Positions 27,904-36,833 of a DNA stretch of 64,000 nt are shown here, in pieces. Below the pieces are notes generated by a model. The model was not told the DNA's origin. It worked only from the letters and a program-made list of their open reading frames with translations, and did not search any database. The position numbers and the translations under genes were made by a program. The DNA comes from Paramagnetospirillum magnetotacticum MS-1. Lineage in GTDB: Bacteria; Pseudomonadota; Alphaproteobacteria; Rhodospirillales; Magnetospirillaceae. Position 1 is the stretch's first letter. The number at the start of each line of letters is the position of its first letter. Location: assembly GCF_000829825.1 (NCBI RefSeq), contig NZ_JXSL01000025.1:124001-188000 (forward strand). The letters are read 5' to 3'.

Positions 27904-29213
27904 TGGCCGCCCGCAATTCCTCGGGCCTGGTGGCCTATGTCAATGCCCGCTTGCTGGACCCGGCCACCGGCCTGGACACCAGGGGCGCGCTGCTGACCAA
28001 TGGCGAGACCATCGCCGATGTGGGCCCCGGCCTGTTCCAGGGCGGCGTGCCGTCGGGCATGGAGGTGGTGGATTGCCAGGGCCTGTGCCTGGCTCCCGGT
28101 CTGGTGGACATGCGCGTGCAACTGCGCGAGCCGGGCGAGGAGCATAAGGAGACCCTGAAATCGGCGGGCGAGGCGGCGGTGGCCGGCGGCGTCACCTCCA
28201 TGGTCTGCCTGCCCAACACCAATCCGGTGATCGACGAAGTCGCCACCGTTGAATTCGTGGCGCGCCGCGCCCGCAAAATCGGTCTGGCCAAGGTCTACCC
28301 CTATGCCGCCGCCACCAAGCGGGTGGAAGGCAAGGAACTGGCCGAGATGGGCATGCTGGCCGAGGCGGGCGCGCTGGGCTTCACCGACGGTATCCGGGCC
28401 ATCCGCAATGCCCAGGTGATGCGCCGTGCGTTGACCTATGCCGCCACCTTCGGCCTGTTGATCGTCCAGCACCCGGAAGAGCCCTCCCTGGCCGAGGGCG
28501 GCATGATGAACGAGGGCGAACTGGCCACCCGCATGGGCCTATCGGGCATTCCGGTGGCGGCCGAGGCCATCATGCTCGAACGTGACATGCGTTTGGTGGA
28601 GATCACCGGCGGGCGCTACCACGCCGCCCATATCGCCACCCGGGAAGGCGTCGAGATCATCAGGAAGGCCAAGGCCAAGGGCCTGTCGGTCACCTGCGAC
28701 ACCGCGCCGCCCTATTTCGCCCTGAACGAACTGGCGGTGAAGGATTACCGCACCTTCGCCAAGCTGTCGCCGCCGCTGCGTTCGGAACCCGACCGTCTGG
28801 CGGTGGTCGAGGGACTGAGGGACGGCACCATCGACGCCGTGGCCTCGGACCATTCGCCCCAGGACCAGGATTCCAAGCGGGTGCCCTTCGCCGTGGCCGA
28901 GTTTGGCGGCGTCGGTCTGGAAACCCTGCTGGCGGTGACGCTGGACCTTGCCCATAACGGCCATATGAGCCTGATCGAGGCTTTGAAGCTGGTCACCTGC
29001 GCGCCCGCCTCCATCCTGAATCTGGCGGCGGGGCGTCTCAAGGTGGGGGCGGCGGCCGATCTGGTGCTGTTCGATCCCGATCGCGGCTGGAAGGTCAATG
29101 CCAAGACCTTCCATTCCAAGTCCAAGAACTCCCCCTTCGACGATCGCCCGGTCCAGGGCATGGTGATGCGCACCATCGTCGATGGCCGGACGGTGTATAC
29201 GCATGATGCTTGA
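27903..29213 (+). CDS. pyrC: Dihydroorotase-like protein, probably non-catalytic
   Basis: A 436-residue protein of the type I dihydroorotase family, in the expected place after pyrB. The first metal motif, normally HxH in DxHVHLREPG, reads DMRVQLREPG (Arg71, Gln73), so both zinc-binding His are gone. Other sites remain: His in VQHPEEP, His in AAHIATREG and Asp in ASDHSPQ, though the last His of that motif is Gln. In some Pseudomonas an inactive PyrC' of this kind is a structural partner of PyrB, so a true dihydroorotase is probably encoded elsewhere. Confidence 0.85.
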
Positions 29214-29811
29214 GTTGTTCGCGGCGGCCATCGGCGGTTATCTTCTGGGCTCCGTCCCGTTCGGCCTCGTCCTGACCCGATTGGCGGGCTTAGGCGATAT
29301 CCGCCAGATCGGCTCGGGCAATATCGGCGCCACCAATGTGCTGCGCACCGGGCGCAAGGGCCTGGCTCTGGCCACCTTGCTGCTGGATGGCGGAAAGGGT
29401 GCCATCGCCGTGGGGCTGGTCTGGGTTCTGCTGGGCCGGGACATGGTGCCGGTGGCGGGCTTCGCCGCCGTTCTGGGCCACAACTTCCCCGTCTGGCTGG
29501 GCTTCAAGGGCGGCAAGGGGGTGGCCACCACGATCGGCACCTTGCTGGCGGCGGCCTGGCCGGTGGGTCTGGCCTGTATCGGCACCTGGCTGGTGAGCGC
29601 GGCCATCTTCCGCATCTCGTCGCTCTCGGCGCTGATCGCCTTGGCGGCCTCGCCCGGCTTCGCCCTCTATTTCGCAGGACCTCAATACGCCCTGATGTGC
29701 GCCGGTCTGGCGGTGATGGGCTTTTACCGCCACAAGGCCAATATCATCCGCTTGATCCGGGGTGAAGAGCCGAGGATCGGGGGTAAGAAAAAAGCGGAGA
29801 GCGAGGGATGA
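29203..29811 (+). CDS. plsY: Glycerol-3-phosphate acyltransferase PlsY
   Basis: A 202-residue membrane enzyme that transfers acyl groups from acyl-phosphate to glycerol-3-phosphate, the first acylation in phospholipid synthesis. Conserved blocks are GSVPFGLVL, IGSGNIGATNVLRTG and LGHNFPVWLGFKGGKGVATT, with about five hydrophobic helices. The start overlaps the pyrC stop; two adjacent ATGs (29203 and 29206) are equally possible. The stop overlaps the cupin gene start (ATGA), so pyrB-pyrC-plsY-cupin form one operon. Confidence 0.95.
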   Translation: MMLELFAAAIGGYLLGSVPFGLVLTRLAGLGDIRQIGSGNIGATNVLRTGRKGLALATLLLDGGKGAIAVGLVWVLLGRDMVPVAGFAAVLGHNFPVWLGFKGGKGVATTIGTLLAAAWPVGLACIGTWLVSAAIFRISSLSALIALAASPGFALYFAGPQYALMCAGLAVMGFYRHKANIIRLIRGEEPRIGGKKKAESEG

Positions 29812-30149
29812 ACACGCCGCCTGCCGCGGGAAGTCTGTTCGAGAAAATTCCCGACGACGATTTCGGGGCTGAATCCATCGACACCCTGCTCCAAGGAGGG
29901 CGCTTCCGCCTGCTGCGCATCGTCTCCAACGGCCAGACCACGCCCGAGGGACAATGGCTGGATCAGGACGACGACGAGTGGGTGGTGGTGGTCAAAGGCG
30001 CCGGTATGGTCCGCATCGAGGGCGAGGACCATTCCCGCGCCCTGACGCCTGGCGACTGGCTGTTCCTGCCCGCCCATTGCCGCCACCGGGTGGAATGGAC
30101 GGCGCCGGACCAGCCCACCGTGTGGCTGGCCCTGCACCGGGACATCTGA
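29808..30149 (+). CDS. Cupin-domain protein
   Basis: A 113-residue single-domain cupin. The beta-barrel motifs read EGQWLDQDDDEWVVVVKGAG and GDWLFLPAHCRHRVEWT, with His residues (HCRH) in the second motif and only an acidic first motif, so metal binding may be weak or altered. Cupins of this size range from enzymes to sensors and no substrate is indicated. Its start overlaps plsY by four bases and a palindromic repeat follows its stop. Confidence 0.8.
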   Translation: MNTPPAAGSLFEKIPDDDFGAESIDTLLQGGRFRLLRIVSNGQTTPEGQWLDQDDDEWVVVVKGAGMVRIEGEDHSRALTPGDWLFLPAHCRHRVEWTAPDQPTVWLALHRDI

Positions 30150-30171
30150 TACGGCAGCCGCCTGAAGAGTT

Positions 30172-30278
30172 TGTCATCCCGAGCGTATGCGAGGGATCTC
30201 CGTCTGGCGCATCGGTTCCAGATCTGAAAGGCAGTGCCAGGACGAGATCCCTCCTCCCGTTGGTCGTTCGGGACGACA
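30172..30278. repeat. Palindromic repeat element after the cupin gene
   Basis: The ends TGTCATCCCGA and TCGGGACGACA are inverted with one mismatch. Just inside are GAGGGATCTC and GAGATCCCTC, a perfect inverted pair. The element fills the gap between the convergent cupin and lysK genes. It begins like the repeats at 18469 and 63025. Confidence 0.75.
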
Positions 30279-30308
30279 GGGCGAAGGGATCCGCCGGATG
30301 CTGTCCGA

Positions 30309-31895
30309 CTACATATCCTCGCCCGCAATGGCCTTATCCAAGAGGGCGATGGTCTCGGCGATGCCGAACAGCTTGATGAAGCTGCCCATGCGCGGGCCCT
30401 GGTCGTTGCCCAGCAGCACCTCGTAGCAGGCCTTGAACCAGGCCTTGAGTTCCCCGAAGCAGGGGCGCTTGCCGATGGCGTAGACCAGATTCTGGATGTC
30501 GTCGACCGAGGCGTCGGCGGGAAGGGCCAGAAGACCGTCTTTTAGAGCCGTGAAAGCCTCCACCTCATCGGGCGTGGCCTTGCGGTACTTCATGTTGGGC
30601 TTCACGAAATCCTTGAAATAGGCGATGGCATAGCCCACCAGCCCGTTCAGGATGGGCGCGGTCTCGGGGGCGGCGCCCGGCGCATAGCGCTTGATGAAGC
30701 CCCAGATCACCGCAGGGTCGTCGGAATGACAGACGCTGACCAGATTCATCAGGATATTGAAGGACAGATGGGCGTCCTCGGCCGGAGGCTTGCCGCCATG
30801 GATGTGCCACACCGGATTGTCCAGCTTCTTGCCCGGCTCCTCGGACGGGAACTTGCCCAGATAGGCCAGATACTCGTCCACGGCGCGCGGAATGACGTCG
30901 AAATAGAGGCGCTTGGCGGTCTTGGGCTTTTGGTACATGAACAGCGCCAGGCTTTCCTGCGGCGCGTATTTCAGCCAGTCCTCCACCGCCAGGCCGTTGC
31001 CCTTGGACTTGGAGATCTTTTGGCCCTGATCGTCCAGGAACAGTTCGTAGGTCAGGTTAAGTGGCGCGCGGCCGCCTAAGATGGTGGCGATGCGGGTCGA
31101 GAGCTGGACCGAGGGGATGAGGTCCTTGCCGCTCATCTCGTAATCGACGCCCAGCGCCACCCAGCGCATGCCCCAATCGGCCTTCCATTGCAGTTTGCAA
31201 GCGCCGCCGGTGACCGGGGTCTCGATCAACTTGCCGTCCTCGCGCTTGTAGACGATGGTGCCAGCCTCCACATTGCGCTCGACGACCGGGACCTGGAGCA
31301 CGATGCCGGTGTCGGGGCAGACGGGCAGGAAGGGGGAATAGGTGGCGCGGCGCTCGTCGCCCAGCGTCGGCAGCACCACGTTGATCACCTCGTCATAGTG
31401 CTTGAGCACGCCCAGCAGGGCGGCGTCGAAGCGGCCCGACTTGTACCAGTCGGTGGCCGACTGGAACTCGTATTCGAAGCCGAAGGTGTCGAGGAAACTG
31501 CACAGGCGGGCATTGTTGTGATGCCCAAAGCTTTCATGGGTGCCGAAGGGATCGGGAATGCGGGTCAGCGGCTTGCCCAGATGCTTGGCGACCATCTCCT
31601 TGTTGGGGATGTTGTCGGGCACCTTGCGCAACCCGTCCATATCGTCGGAGAAAGCGAACAGGCGGGTGGGAATCTCGGGCGCCAGCAACGAGAAGGCGCG
31701 GCGCACCATGGTGGTGCGCGCCACTTCGCCGAAGGTGCCGATATGGGGCAGGCCCGACGGGCCATAGCCGGTTTCGAACAGAACATAGCCCTTATCCGGC
31801 GCTTTACCTTTCAGACGCTCATCCAGCAAAGCGCGGGCCTCTTGGAAGGGCCAGGCGGTGGCGGAGCGGGCAAGGTCGCGGGAATCGGAGGACAT
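30309..31895 (-). CDS. lysK: Lysyl-tRNA synthetase, class I
   Basis: A 528-residue class I enzyme that charges tRNA-Lys, of the archaeal type also used by many alphaproteobacteria. The HIGH-like motif is GPSGLPHIGTFGE and the KMSKS-like loop is KISKSKGNGLA. The C-terminal helical domain (about 350-528) fits the family. GGAAAG precedes the ATG at a proper distance. It converges with the cupin gene. Confidence 0.96.
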   Translation of the reverse strand: MSSDSRDLARSATAWPFQEARALLDERLKGKAPDKGYVLFETGYGPSGLPHIGTFGEVARTTMVRRAFSLLAPEIPTRLFAFSDDMDGLRKVPDNIPNKEMVAKHLGKPLTRIPDPFGTHESFGHHNNARLCSFLDTFGFEYEFQSATDWYKSGRFDAALLGVLKHYDEVINVVLPTLGDERRATYSPFLPVCPDTGIVLQVPVVERNVEAGTIVYKREDGKLIETPVTGGACKLQWKADWGMRWVALGVDYEMSGKDLIPSVQLSTRIATILGGRAPLNLTYELFLDDQGQKISKSKGNGLAVEDWLKYAPQESLALFMYQKPKTAKRLYFDVIPRAVDEYLAYLGKFPSEEPGKKLDNPVWHIHGGKPPAEDAHLSFNILMNLVSVCHSDDPAVIWGFIKRYAPGAAPETAPILNGLVGYAIAYFKDFVKPNMKYRKATPDEVEAFTALKDGLLALPADASVDDIQNLVYAIGKRPCFGELKAWFKACYEVLLGNDQGPRMGSFIKLFGIAETIALLDKAIAGEDM

Positions 31896-31937
31896 GGGTC
31901 TAAGCTTTCCGTTCAGAAAAATGAAGAGCGGAAAGCT

Positions 31938-31955
31938 AGCCCCCGTGAGGGGGCT
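31938..31955 (-). terminator. Hairpin after the hemerythrin-like gene
   Basis: A perfect 7-bp stem AGCCCCC/GGGGGCT with loop GTGA lies between the stop of the hemerythrin-like gene and the lysK start, both on the minus strand. In that direction it is followed by AGCTTTCC, a weak T-run, so the terminator call is tentative. Confidence 0.45.
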
Positions 31956-31987
31956 GCGTCAATCATCGGGAAAAGCGGGCGGGACGC

Positions 31988-33490
31988 TCAGCGCTTCTTC
32001 TTCTCGTCTTCCTCGGTGCGGTTGGCCAGGTAGTTGGACAGTTCCTTCATCTGGGCCTGCCATTCCTGCTCGGCATTGCGCTCGCGCAGCCAGATATCGG
32101 GGTCTTCCTTGACCTGGCGGAGATAGCGCACCGTGTAGGGGACATGGGTTTCCCGCTGGGCGTCGGTGGTGCCGAAATTGCACACGAAGCTTTCCAGGAA
32201 GGCGGTGGAAACCCGCGGGAACACCCGGTGGCAGGCCAGGACCAGAAAGTCGCCCCATTCGGGCGGGAACTTGGCGAAGGCGTTCAGCAGATTGTCGCGC
32301 AACGCGCCCTCGCGGGCCTTTTGCTGGAAGATGCGCGGGTCCTTTTCCTGCTCGTAGAGATCGTGGCAGATGCGCCATGCGTGATTAAGGCGCTTCCACC
32401 AGTCGTTCTTGGGGTCCAGCAGCGAGCGCAGCGTCTCGATCTCGCGGTTGCCGATCTTGGGGATGTCGTAGGCCATGGGCGAAGACGGCGCCAGCATCTC
32501 ACGTAGCGCCTTGGTGTTGTCCTTGACCTGGAAGACCCGCGTGCCGTCGGGTCTCTTGGTCTCCAGCAGCTTCAGATCGTCCCAGCCGCTGTTCCAGCCC
32601 TGCAGGATACTGTCTTCCAGGGGCTTGGTGACATGCTCCCAGAAGCTGTCGCTATCGTCCTCGGCCCATTCATAGCTGGTGGACAACATGCGGATGTTCC
32701 GGCTTTCCCATATGGTGGGGAAGATGAACTTGGTCACCGCCGCCTTGAATTTCTCGGCGAATTCGGGCGAGGCCAGGAAGAAGGGCGGCAATTCCCGCTT
32801 CAGATCGGGATTGTGGCGGTGGAAGAAGACCAGAACCTTGTCGATGCGCCGCCCGATGGCCGCCTCGCACAGCCGCTCGAAGCTTTCGAAGCTCTTGGCG
32901 GGCGGGGGAAGCTCTGGCACCACATATTCCAACCGCTTCAGCAGATGGGCGAGATTGGGGGGCAGTTCGTATTCGATGTCCTTGTGGCGGGCCTCCCACC
33001 GCGCCTTGCGCGCTTCCTCGTCCTCCTTTGGGGGCAGGCCATTATACATCTCGACGGCCGCGGGCGGCGGCGGAGGGGGCGGCGGAGCCTTCTTGGGGAT
33101 GGAGGCCTTGTACTTCATATCCTCCTTGAGGATATGGGTGACCAGCCAGTCGGTGAGCACTCGGATCAGGACCTGGGAGCAGGTCTTGAGATCCTCGTCC
33201 TGGGTCGCGGCCTTGAACTTTTCATGCAGCAGTCTGGCCTTCTGGGCCAGAGTCTCGTGCGCCTTCTTATGCTGCTCGATCTCCGGATATTTGATGGCCG
33301 CCATCACAGATTCTTCGCGGCGGAAATGCTCGTCCACGTAGCGCAGCAACTCGTCCGTGACGGTGGCCACCTGGCGCCAGTTGTCCTGGCCGATCCACTG
33401 TTCGGTTAAGTTGATCAGATCGATCAGTCTTTTGTGGTCGGCATCCAATGCCGGTGCACCCACCGACATGGCATCGCGCCAAACGATCAT
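31988..33490 (-). CDS. Hemerythrin domain fused to a large unrecognised domain
   Basis: A 500-residue cytoplasmic protein. Residues 1-130 are a bacteriohemerythrin with the full di-iron ligand set: His19, His55, Glu59, His74, His78, His119 and Asp124. Eight consecutive prolines (136-143) link it to a 350-residue domain I do not recognise, rich in Trp, Lys and Glu (FFHRHNPDLKRELPPFFLAS, RLNHAWRICHDLYEQEKDPR) and ending in EEDEKKKR. The first part should bind oxygen or nitric oxide; the second may be an effector. ATG 33490 follows GGGGGATGGA. A sigma-70-like promoter and a palindrome lie upstream. Confidence 0.85.
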   Translation of the reverse strand: MIVWRDAMSVGAPALDADHKRLIDLINLTEQWIGQDNWRQVATVTDELLRYVDEHFRREESVMAAIKYPEIEQHKKAHETLAQKARLLHEKFKAATQDEDLKTCSQVLIRVLTDWLVTHILKEDMKYKASIPKKAPPPPPPPPAAVEMYNGLPPKEDEEARKARWEARHKDIEYELPPNLAHLLKRLEYVVPELPPPAKSFESFERLCEAAIGRRIDKVLVFFHRHNPDLKRELPPFFLASPEFAEKFKAAVTKFIFPTIWESRNIRMLSTSYEWAEDDSDSFWEHVTKPLEDSILQGWNSGWDDLKLLETKRPDGTRVFQVKDNTKALREMLAPSSPMAYDIPKIGNREIETLRSLLDPKNDWWKRLNHAWRICHDLYEQEKDPRIFQQKAREGALRDNLLNAFAKFPPEWGDFLVLACHRVFPRVSTAFLESFVCNFGTTDAQRETHVPYTVRYLRQVKEDPDIWLRERNAEQEWQAQMKELSNYLANRTEEDEKKKR

Positions 33491-33522
33491 TCCATCCCCC
33501 GCCCAACACATACGCCATAGGT

Positions 33523-33566
33523 AAGTCACACCCTTAATCAGATGTGACTTTAGGTATCCTTGTCAA
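33523..33566 (-). promoter_or_regulatory. Promoter and palindromic operator candidate of the hemerythrin-like gene
   Basis: On the minus strand TTGACA (33566-33561) and TCTGAT (33542-33537) are 18 bases apart, a fair sigma-70-type promoter about 45 bases before the start codon. Perfect 8-bp arms AAGTCACA (33523-33530) and TGTGACTT (33543-33550) flank the -10 element with a 12-base spacer. A protein bound there would cover the promoter. The regulator is unknown. Confidence 0.55.
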
Positions 33567-33596
33567 CGGTGATAGGGCGAAAGAAGGGTAGGAATT

Positions 33597-33860
33597 CTAC
33601 TCCCTAGAGGGATGTGCCTGCCCATCGGAAGGATAGGAAAGGGACGAAGCGGAGGCGACCTGAGGGTGGCGTTCATGCTCGGACAGCAAGGAGGCGGCCA
33701 GGATGGTGCAGTAATCGCCGAACTCACAGTTCCGCAGGCTGGGACAAGCCAGAAGCCGGCGTGTGAAGTCAATGAGAGGGGCAGGCTCGCCAGCGTCGAT
33801 CAGCCGTTGGCCGTCTTCGGAAACCTTGCGGAAATTGCAGTCCTCAGCATGCGTGGCCAT
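33597..33860 (-). CDS. Small cysteine-containing hypothetical protein
   Basis: An 87-residue protein with four Cys: one in HAEDCNFRK and three spaced at six-residue intervals in the middle (LACPSLRNCEFGDYCTILA). AGAGG lies six bases before the ATG. I do not recognise a family; the Cys spacing could suit metal or cluster binding but this is unproven. It lies about 107 bases upstream of the hemerythrin-like gene on the same strand, which has its own promoter. Confidence 0.6.
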   Translation of the reverse strand: MATHAEDCNFRKVSEDGQRLIDAGEPAPLIDFTRRLLACPSLRNCEFGDYCTILAASLLSEHERHPQVASASSLSYPSDGQAHPSRE

Positions 33861-34020
33861 GGGCGCCTCTGCCTACAAACAATTATGGCGAACGACAATG
33901 TCGTCCGCCATGGGCATGATTATACCAAAGAGTAATTTGCCGGAGAAGGCCTAAGCTTTAGGTGGGGATGAAATAATGCTTACGAATTAAGTAAAAGAAT
34001 CCGAAAAATTCCATAAAATT

Positions 34021-36777
34021 TTATGCATCTCCCGTCTCCAGCAAAGCCCGGCACTGCCTCACCGCCTCGGCCAGCCCCACCTTGACCGGCTCCACGCCGG
34101 GCGGAAAGGCGCCGAACAGCCGCGACGGCATCATGGGATCGAGAAGGACGAATACACCCCGGTCGTCGGCCCGGCGAACCAATCGGCCAAAGGCCTGCTT
34201 GAGACGCAGGCGGGTGATCATGTCGTCATAGGCCCGGCCGCCGAATTCGGCGCGGCGCGCCTTATGCAGAATGTCGGGCCGAGGCCAGGGCACCCGGTCG
34301 AAGACGATCAGGTGAAGCGAGCGTCCCGGTACATCCACCCCGTCCCTGACCGCGTCGGTTCCCAACAGGCAGGAGTGTTCTTCGGCGCGGAAGATGTCCA
34401 CCAGGGTTGAGGTGTCCATATTGTCCAGATGCTGGGCCAGCAGCGGCAGACCTGCATCTTCCAAAGGTGCGCTGATGCGCTTGTGCACGGCCTTGAGGCG
34501 CGAGATGGCGGTAAAAAGGCCCAAGGCCCCGCCATGGGCAGCCAGAAACAGCTCGCGATAAGCCGCCGCCACCTGATCCATATCGTCCTTGCGCACATCG
34601 GTGACGATCAGCACCTTGGTGCGGGCGGGATAGTCGAAGGGCGAGGCCACTTCGGCGCGCACCGGATTGCTGTCCAGATGGATGGCGCCGGTGCGCCGCT
34701 CGGCGGCCCGCCAGTCGGTCTCCACATCGCCCGACCCGTCTTTCAGCGTCGCCGAGGTGATGACGATGCCATGGGCGGGCTCCACCACGGCCTTGGCGAA
34801 AGGCCGGGTCGGATCGATCCAGTGGCGGTGCATGCCCGCGTCGTAGTCGCGGCCATCAATTCTATCGACGGCGAACCAGTCAATATACTGCCGGTCCAGA
34901 ACCCCGCCCTGGACGATGGTGTCCAGCATGCCCTTCCACCCGGCCAGGGGCATCAGCACCCGGCGCTCGATGGAGCGGCAGATGCCTTCGATGCGCGACC
35001 GTGTGGCCGATTCCAGTTCGGCGGCTTCGTCGTCCAGCAGGGCGGCCAGGGATTTGCTCAGGACCTGTAGCGGCAAGGCGATGCGGCCCAGGGCACCGGC
35101 CAGGCTTCCCGCCGCCTCGGGCAGACCTTCCAGCGGAGCGGTGGTTTCCGTCTCCAGGCTGTAGGGGGAATCGGGATGGGCGGCGCGGGCATAGACCTGT
35201 CGGCGCAACAGGCCCAGGAAGGCTTCCGCCGGTCCCTGGGGCTCGCCCTCGCTGATGCGCACCATCCAGCCGGGGCCGGGCAGGGCGCGGGCGGCGGCGA
35301 GGGCGGCGTCCAGGGCGGCGATGGCCTCTTCCGAGCCGCCCACCAGATCCTCGGCGCGGCGGTGCAGTCCGCGGGCACGCGACCGGCTGACCGCTTCGCC
35401 CTCGGGCCCCAGGATCCAGCGCCGCACCTCGGCGGCCTCCATGCCGGTGAGATGGGCGGAAAAGGCGGCGTCGGCAGCGTCGAAAACGTGATGGCCCTCG
35501 TCGAAGACCAGCCGGGTCGGCTGGGCGCCGTCGTCCAAGCCCCCCAAGGCCGCCTGGATCATCACCAGGGCATGGTTGGCGACCACGATATCGGCGCGGC
35601 GTGCGCGGCGCACGGCGCGCTCGATGAAGCATTTGCGGTAATGGGGGCAGGCGGAAAAGATGCACTCGCCCCTGCGGTCGGCGATCCCTAAGGTGCGGGC
35701 GCGGCCCAGCACTTCCACCAGCCAGCCGGGGAAGTCGCCGCCCACCATGTCGCCGTCACGCGTGGCCAGCAGCCAGCGGGCCATCAGCCCCACGGCGGGA
35801 GCGTCCTGGTTGCGGTTGCGGGTGACCATCTCCTCGTAGTTCAGGAGGCAGGCGTAATTCTCGCGGCCCTTCCTGATCACCACCTTGCGCGCCTTGTCGT
35901 GGGCATTGGGGAACAGGCGGTCCAGTTCCCCGTCCAACTGGCGCTGGAGATTGCGGGTGTGGGTGGAGATCCACACCGGCGCGCCGTTCTTCTCGGCCCA
36001 CAATCCGGCGGGCGCGATATAGCCCAGCGTCTTGCCCGTGCCGGTTCCGGCCTCGGCCAGGACCAGATGGGGATGGGCCTCGGCTTCGCGCGGCAGGAAG
36101 GCGCGGCTGACGGCGGAGGCGTAATCGGCCTGGGTGGGGCGCTGCTCGGCGCCTTCGCCCAGCATCAGGGCCAGACGCTGGCGGGTTTCGACGGGATCGA
36201 CGGGAATATTGCCGGGCGGCGGTTCGGGGGCGTATTCGCTCCATTCCGGCAGCCGGTCCCAGATTCGCATGGCCCCGCCGCCGCGACCCGAATCGCCCTG
36301 CACGCCCAAGGCCGCCAGCACCGCATTTCCCCAGCCCCAGCCGCCGCGCGCCATCATCCAGGCCAGACCGCGGGTGTCGGTGGCCCTGGCGGCGGTGTCG
36401 GCCAGGGTGCGGGCCGCCAGTTCTTCCAGCAGGCGGCGCACCGACGTCATCAGCGCCTCGGCCTCGTCCTCCAGATCGGCGGGGGCGGGCAGGCCCATGG
36501 CCTCGGCCAGCCCGCGCGGCGTCGGCAGGCAGAAGCGGGCGGGCCGTACAAAGGCGAAGAGTTCGAGAATGTCGAGACGCAGGAAGTCGTCGATGCCAAG
36601 CCGCGCCGCCACCGCCGGTCCGTGGCAGACCAGCGGGCTTTCATTGCGGGCGTAACGCGCAGCCTCGGTGCGGGTAAGGCGCCTGAACTCGCCATCCGGC
36701 TCCAGCGCCACCGCGCCCCGAACCCCGGCGACCAGCACCGGGACATGGGGCAGCAATATGCGGGACGGCGCAGACAT
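34021..36777 (-). CDS. DinG/XPD-family ATP-dependent DNA helicase
   Basis: A 918-residue superfamily 2 helicase. Walker A is LAEAGTGTGKTLGY and the DEAH-like box is FDEGHHVFD; motif VI is in RLKQAFGRLVRRADD. Cys residues in YACLLNYEE and GECIFSACPHYRKCF fit the 4Fe-4S cluster of DinG/XPD enzymes. The first about 200 residues are an extra N-terminal region. It probably unwinds DNA or R-loops during repair. The symbol is withheld because DinG and YoaA-type proteins cannot be separated by eye. The 160-base gap downstream is AT-rich and empty. Confidence 0.88.
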   Translation of the reverse strand: MSAPSRILLPHVPVLVAGVRGAVALEPDGEFRRLTRTEAARYARNESPLVCHGPAVAARLGIDDFLRLDILELFAFVRPARFCLPTPRGLAEAMGLPAPADLEDEAEALMTSVRRLLEELAARTLADTAARATDTRGLAWMMARGGWGWGNAVLAALGVQGDSGRGGGAMRIWDRLPEWSEYAPEPPPGNIPVDPVETRQRLALMLGEGAEQRPTQADYASAVSRAFLPREAEAHPHLVLAEAGTGTGKTLGYIAPAGLWAEKNGAPVWISTHTRNLQRQLDGELDRLFPNAHDKARKVVIRKGRENYACLLNYEEMVTRNRNQDAPAVGLMARWLLATRDGDMVGGDFPGWLVEVLGRARTLGIADRRGECIFSACPHYRKCFIERAVRRARRADIVVANHALVMIQAALGGLDDGAQPTRLVFDEGHHVFDAADAAFSAHLTGMEAAEVRRWILGPEGEAVSRSRARGLHRRAEDLVGGSEEAIAALDAALAAARALPGPGWMVRISEGEPQGPAEAFLGLLRRQVYARAAHPDSPYSLETETTAPLEGLPEAAGSLAGALGRIALPLQVLSKSLAALLDDEAAELESATRSRIEGICRSIERRVLMPLAGWKGMLDTIVQGGVLDRQYIDWFAVDRIDGRDYDAGMHRHWIDPTRPFAKAVVEPAHGIVITSATLKDGSGDVETDWRAAERRTGAIHLDSNPVRAEVASPFDYPARTKVLIVTDVRKDDMDQVAAAYRELFLAAHGGALGLFTAISRLKAVHKRISAPLEDAGLPLLAQHLDNMDTSTLVDIFRAEEHSCLLGTDAVRDGVDVPGRSLHLIVFDRVPWPRPDILHKARRAEFGGRAYDDMITRLRLKQAFGRLVRRADDRGVFVLLDPMMPSRLFGAFPPGVEPVKVGLAEAVRQCRALLETGDA

Positions 36778-36833
36778 GGCCGGAGACTACAGGGAGAACG
36801 ATTGGTGCACAAGACACGCCTTGGCCCGCCCTC

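Noticed and set aside
33612-33935. Plus-strand 107-codon frame opposite the small Cys protein
   Set aside because: No ribosome site and a Gly/Arg-rich composition; the minus-strand frame has AGAGG and ordered Cys spacing.
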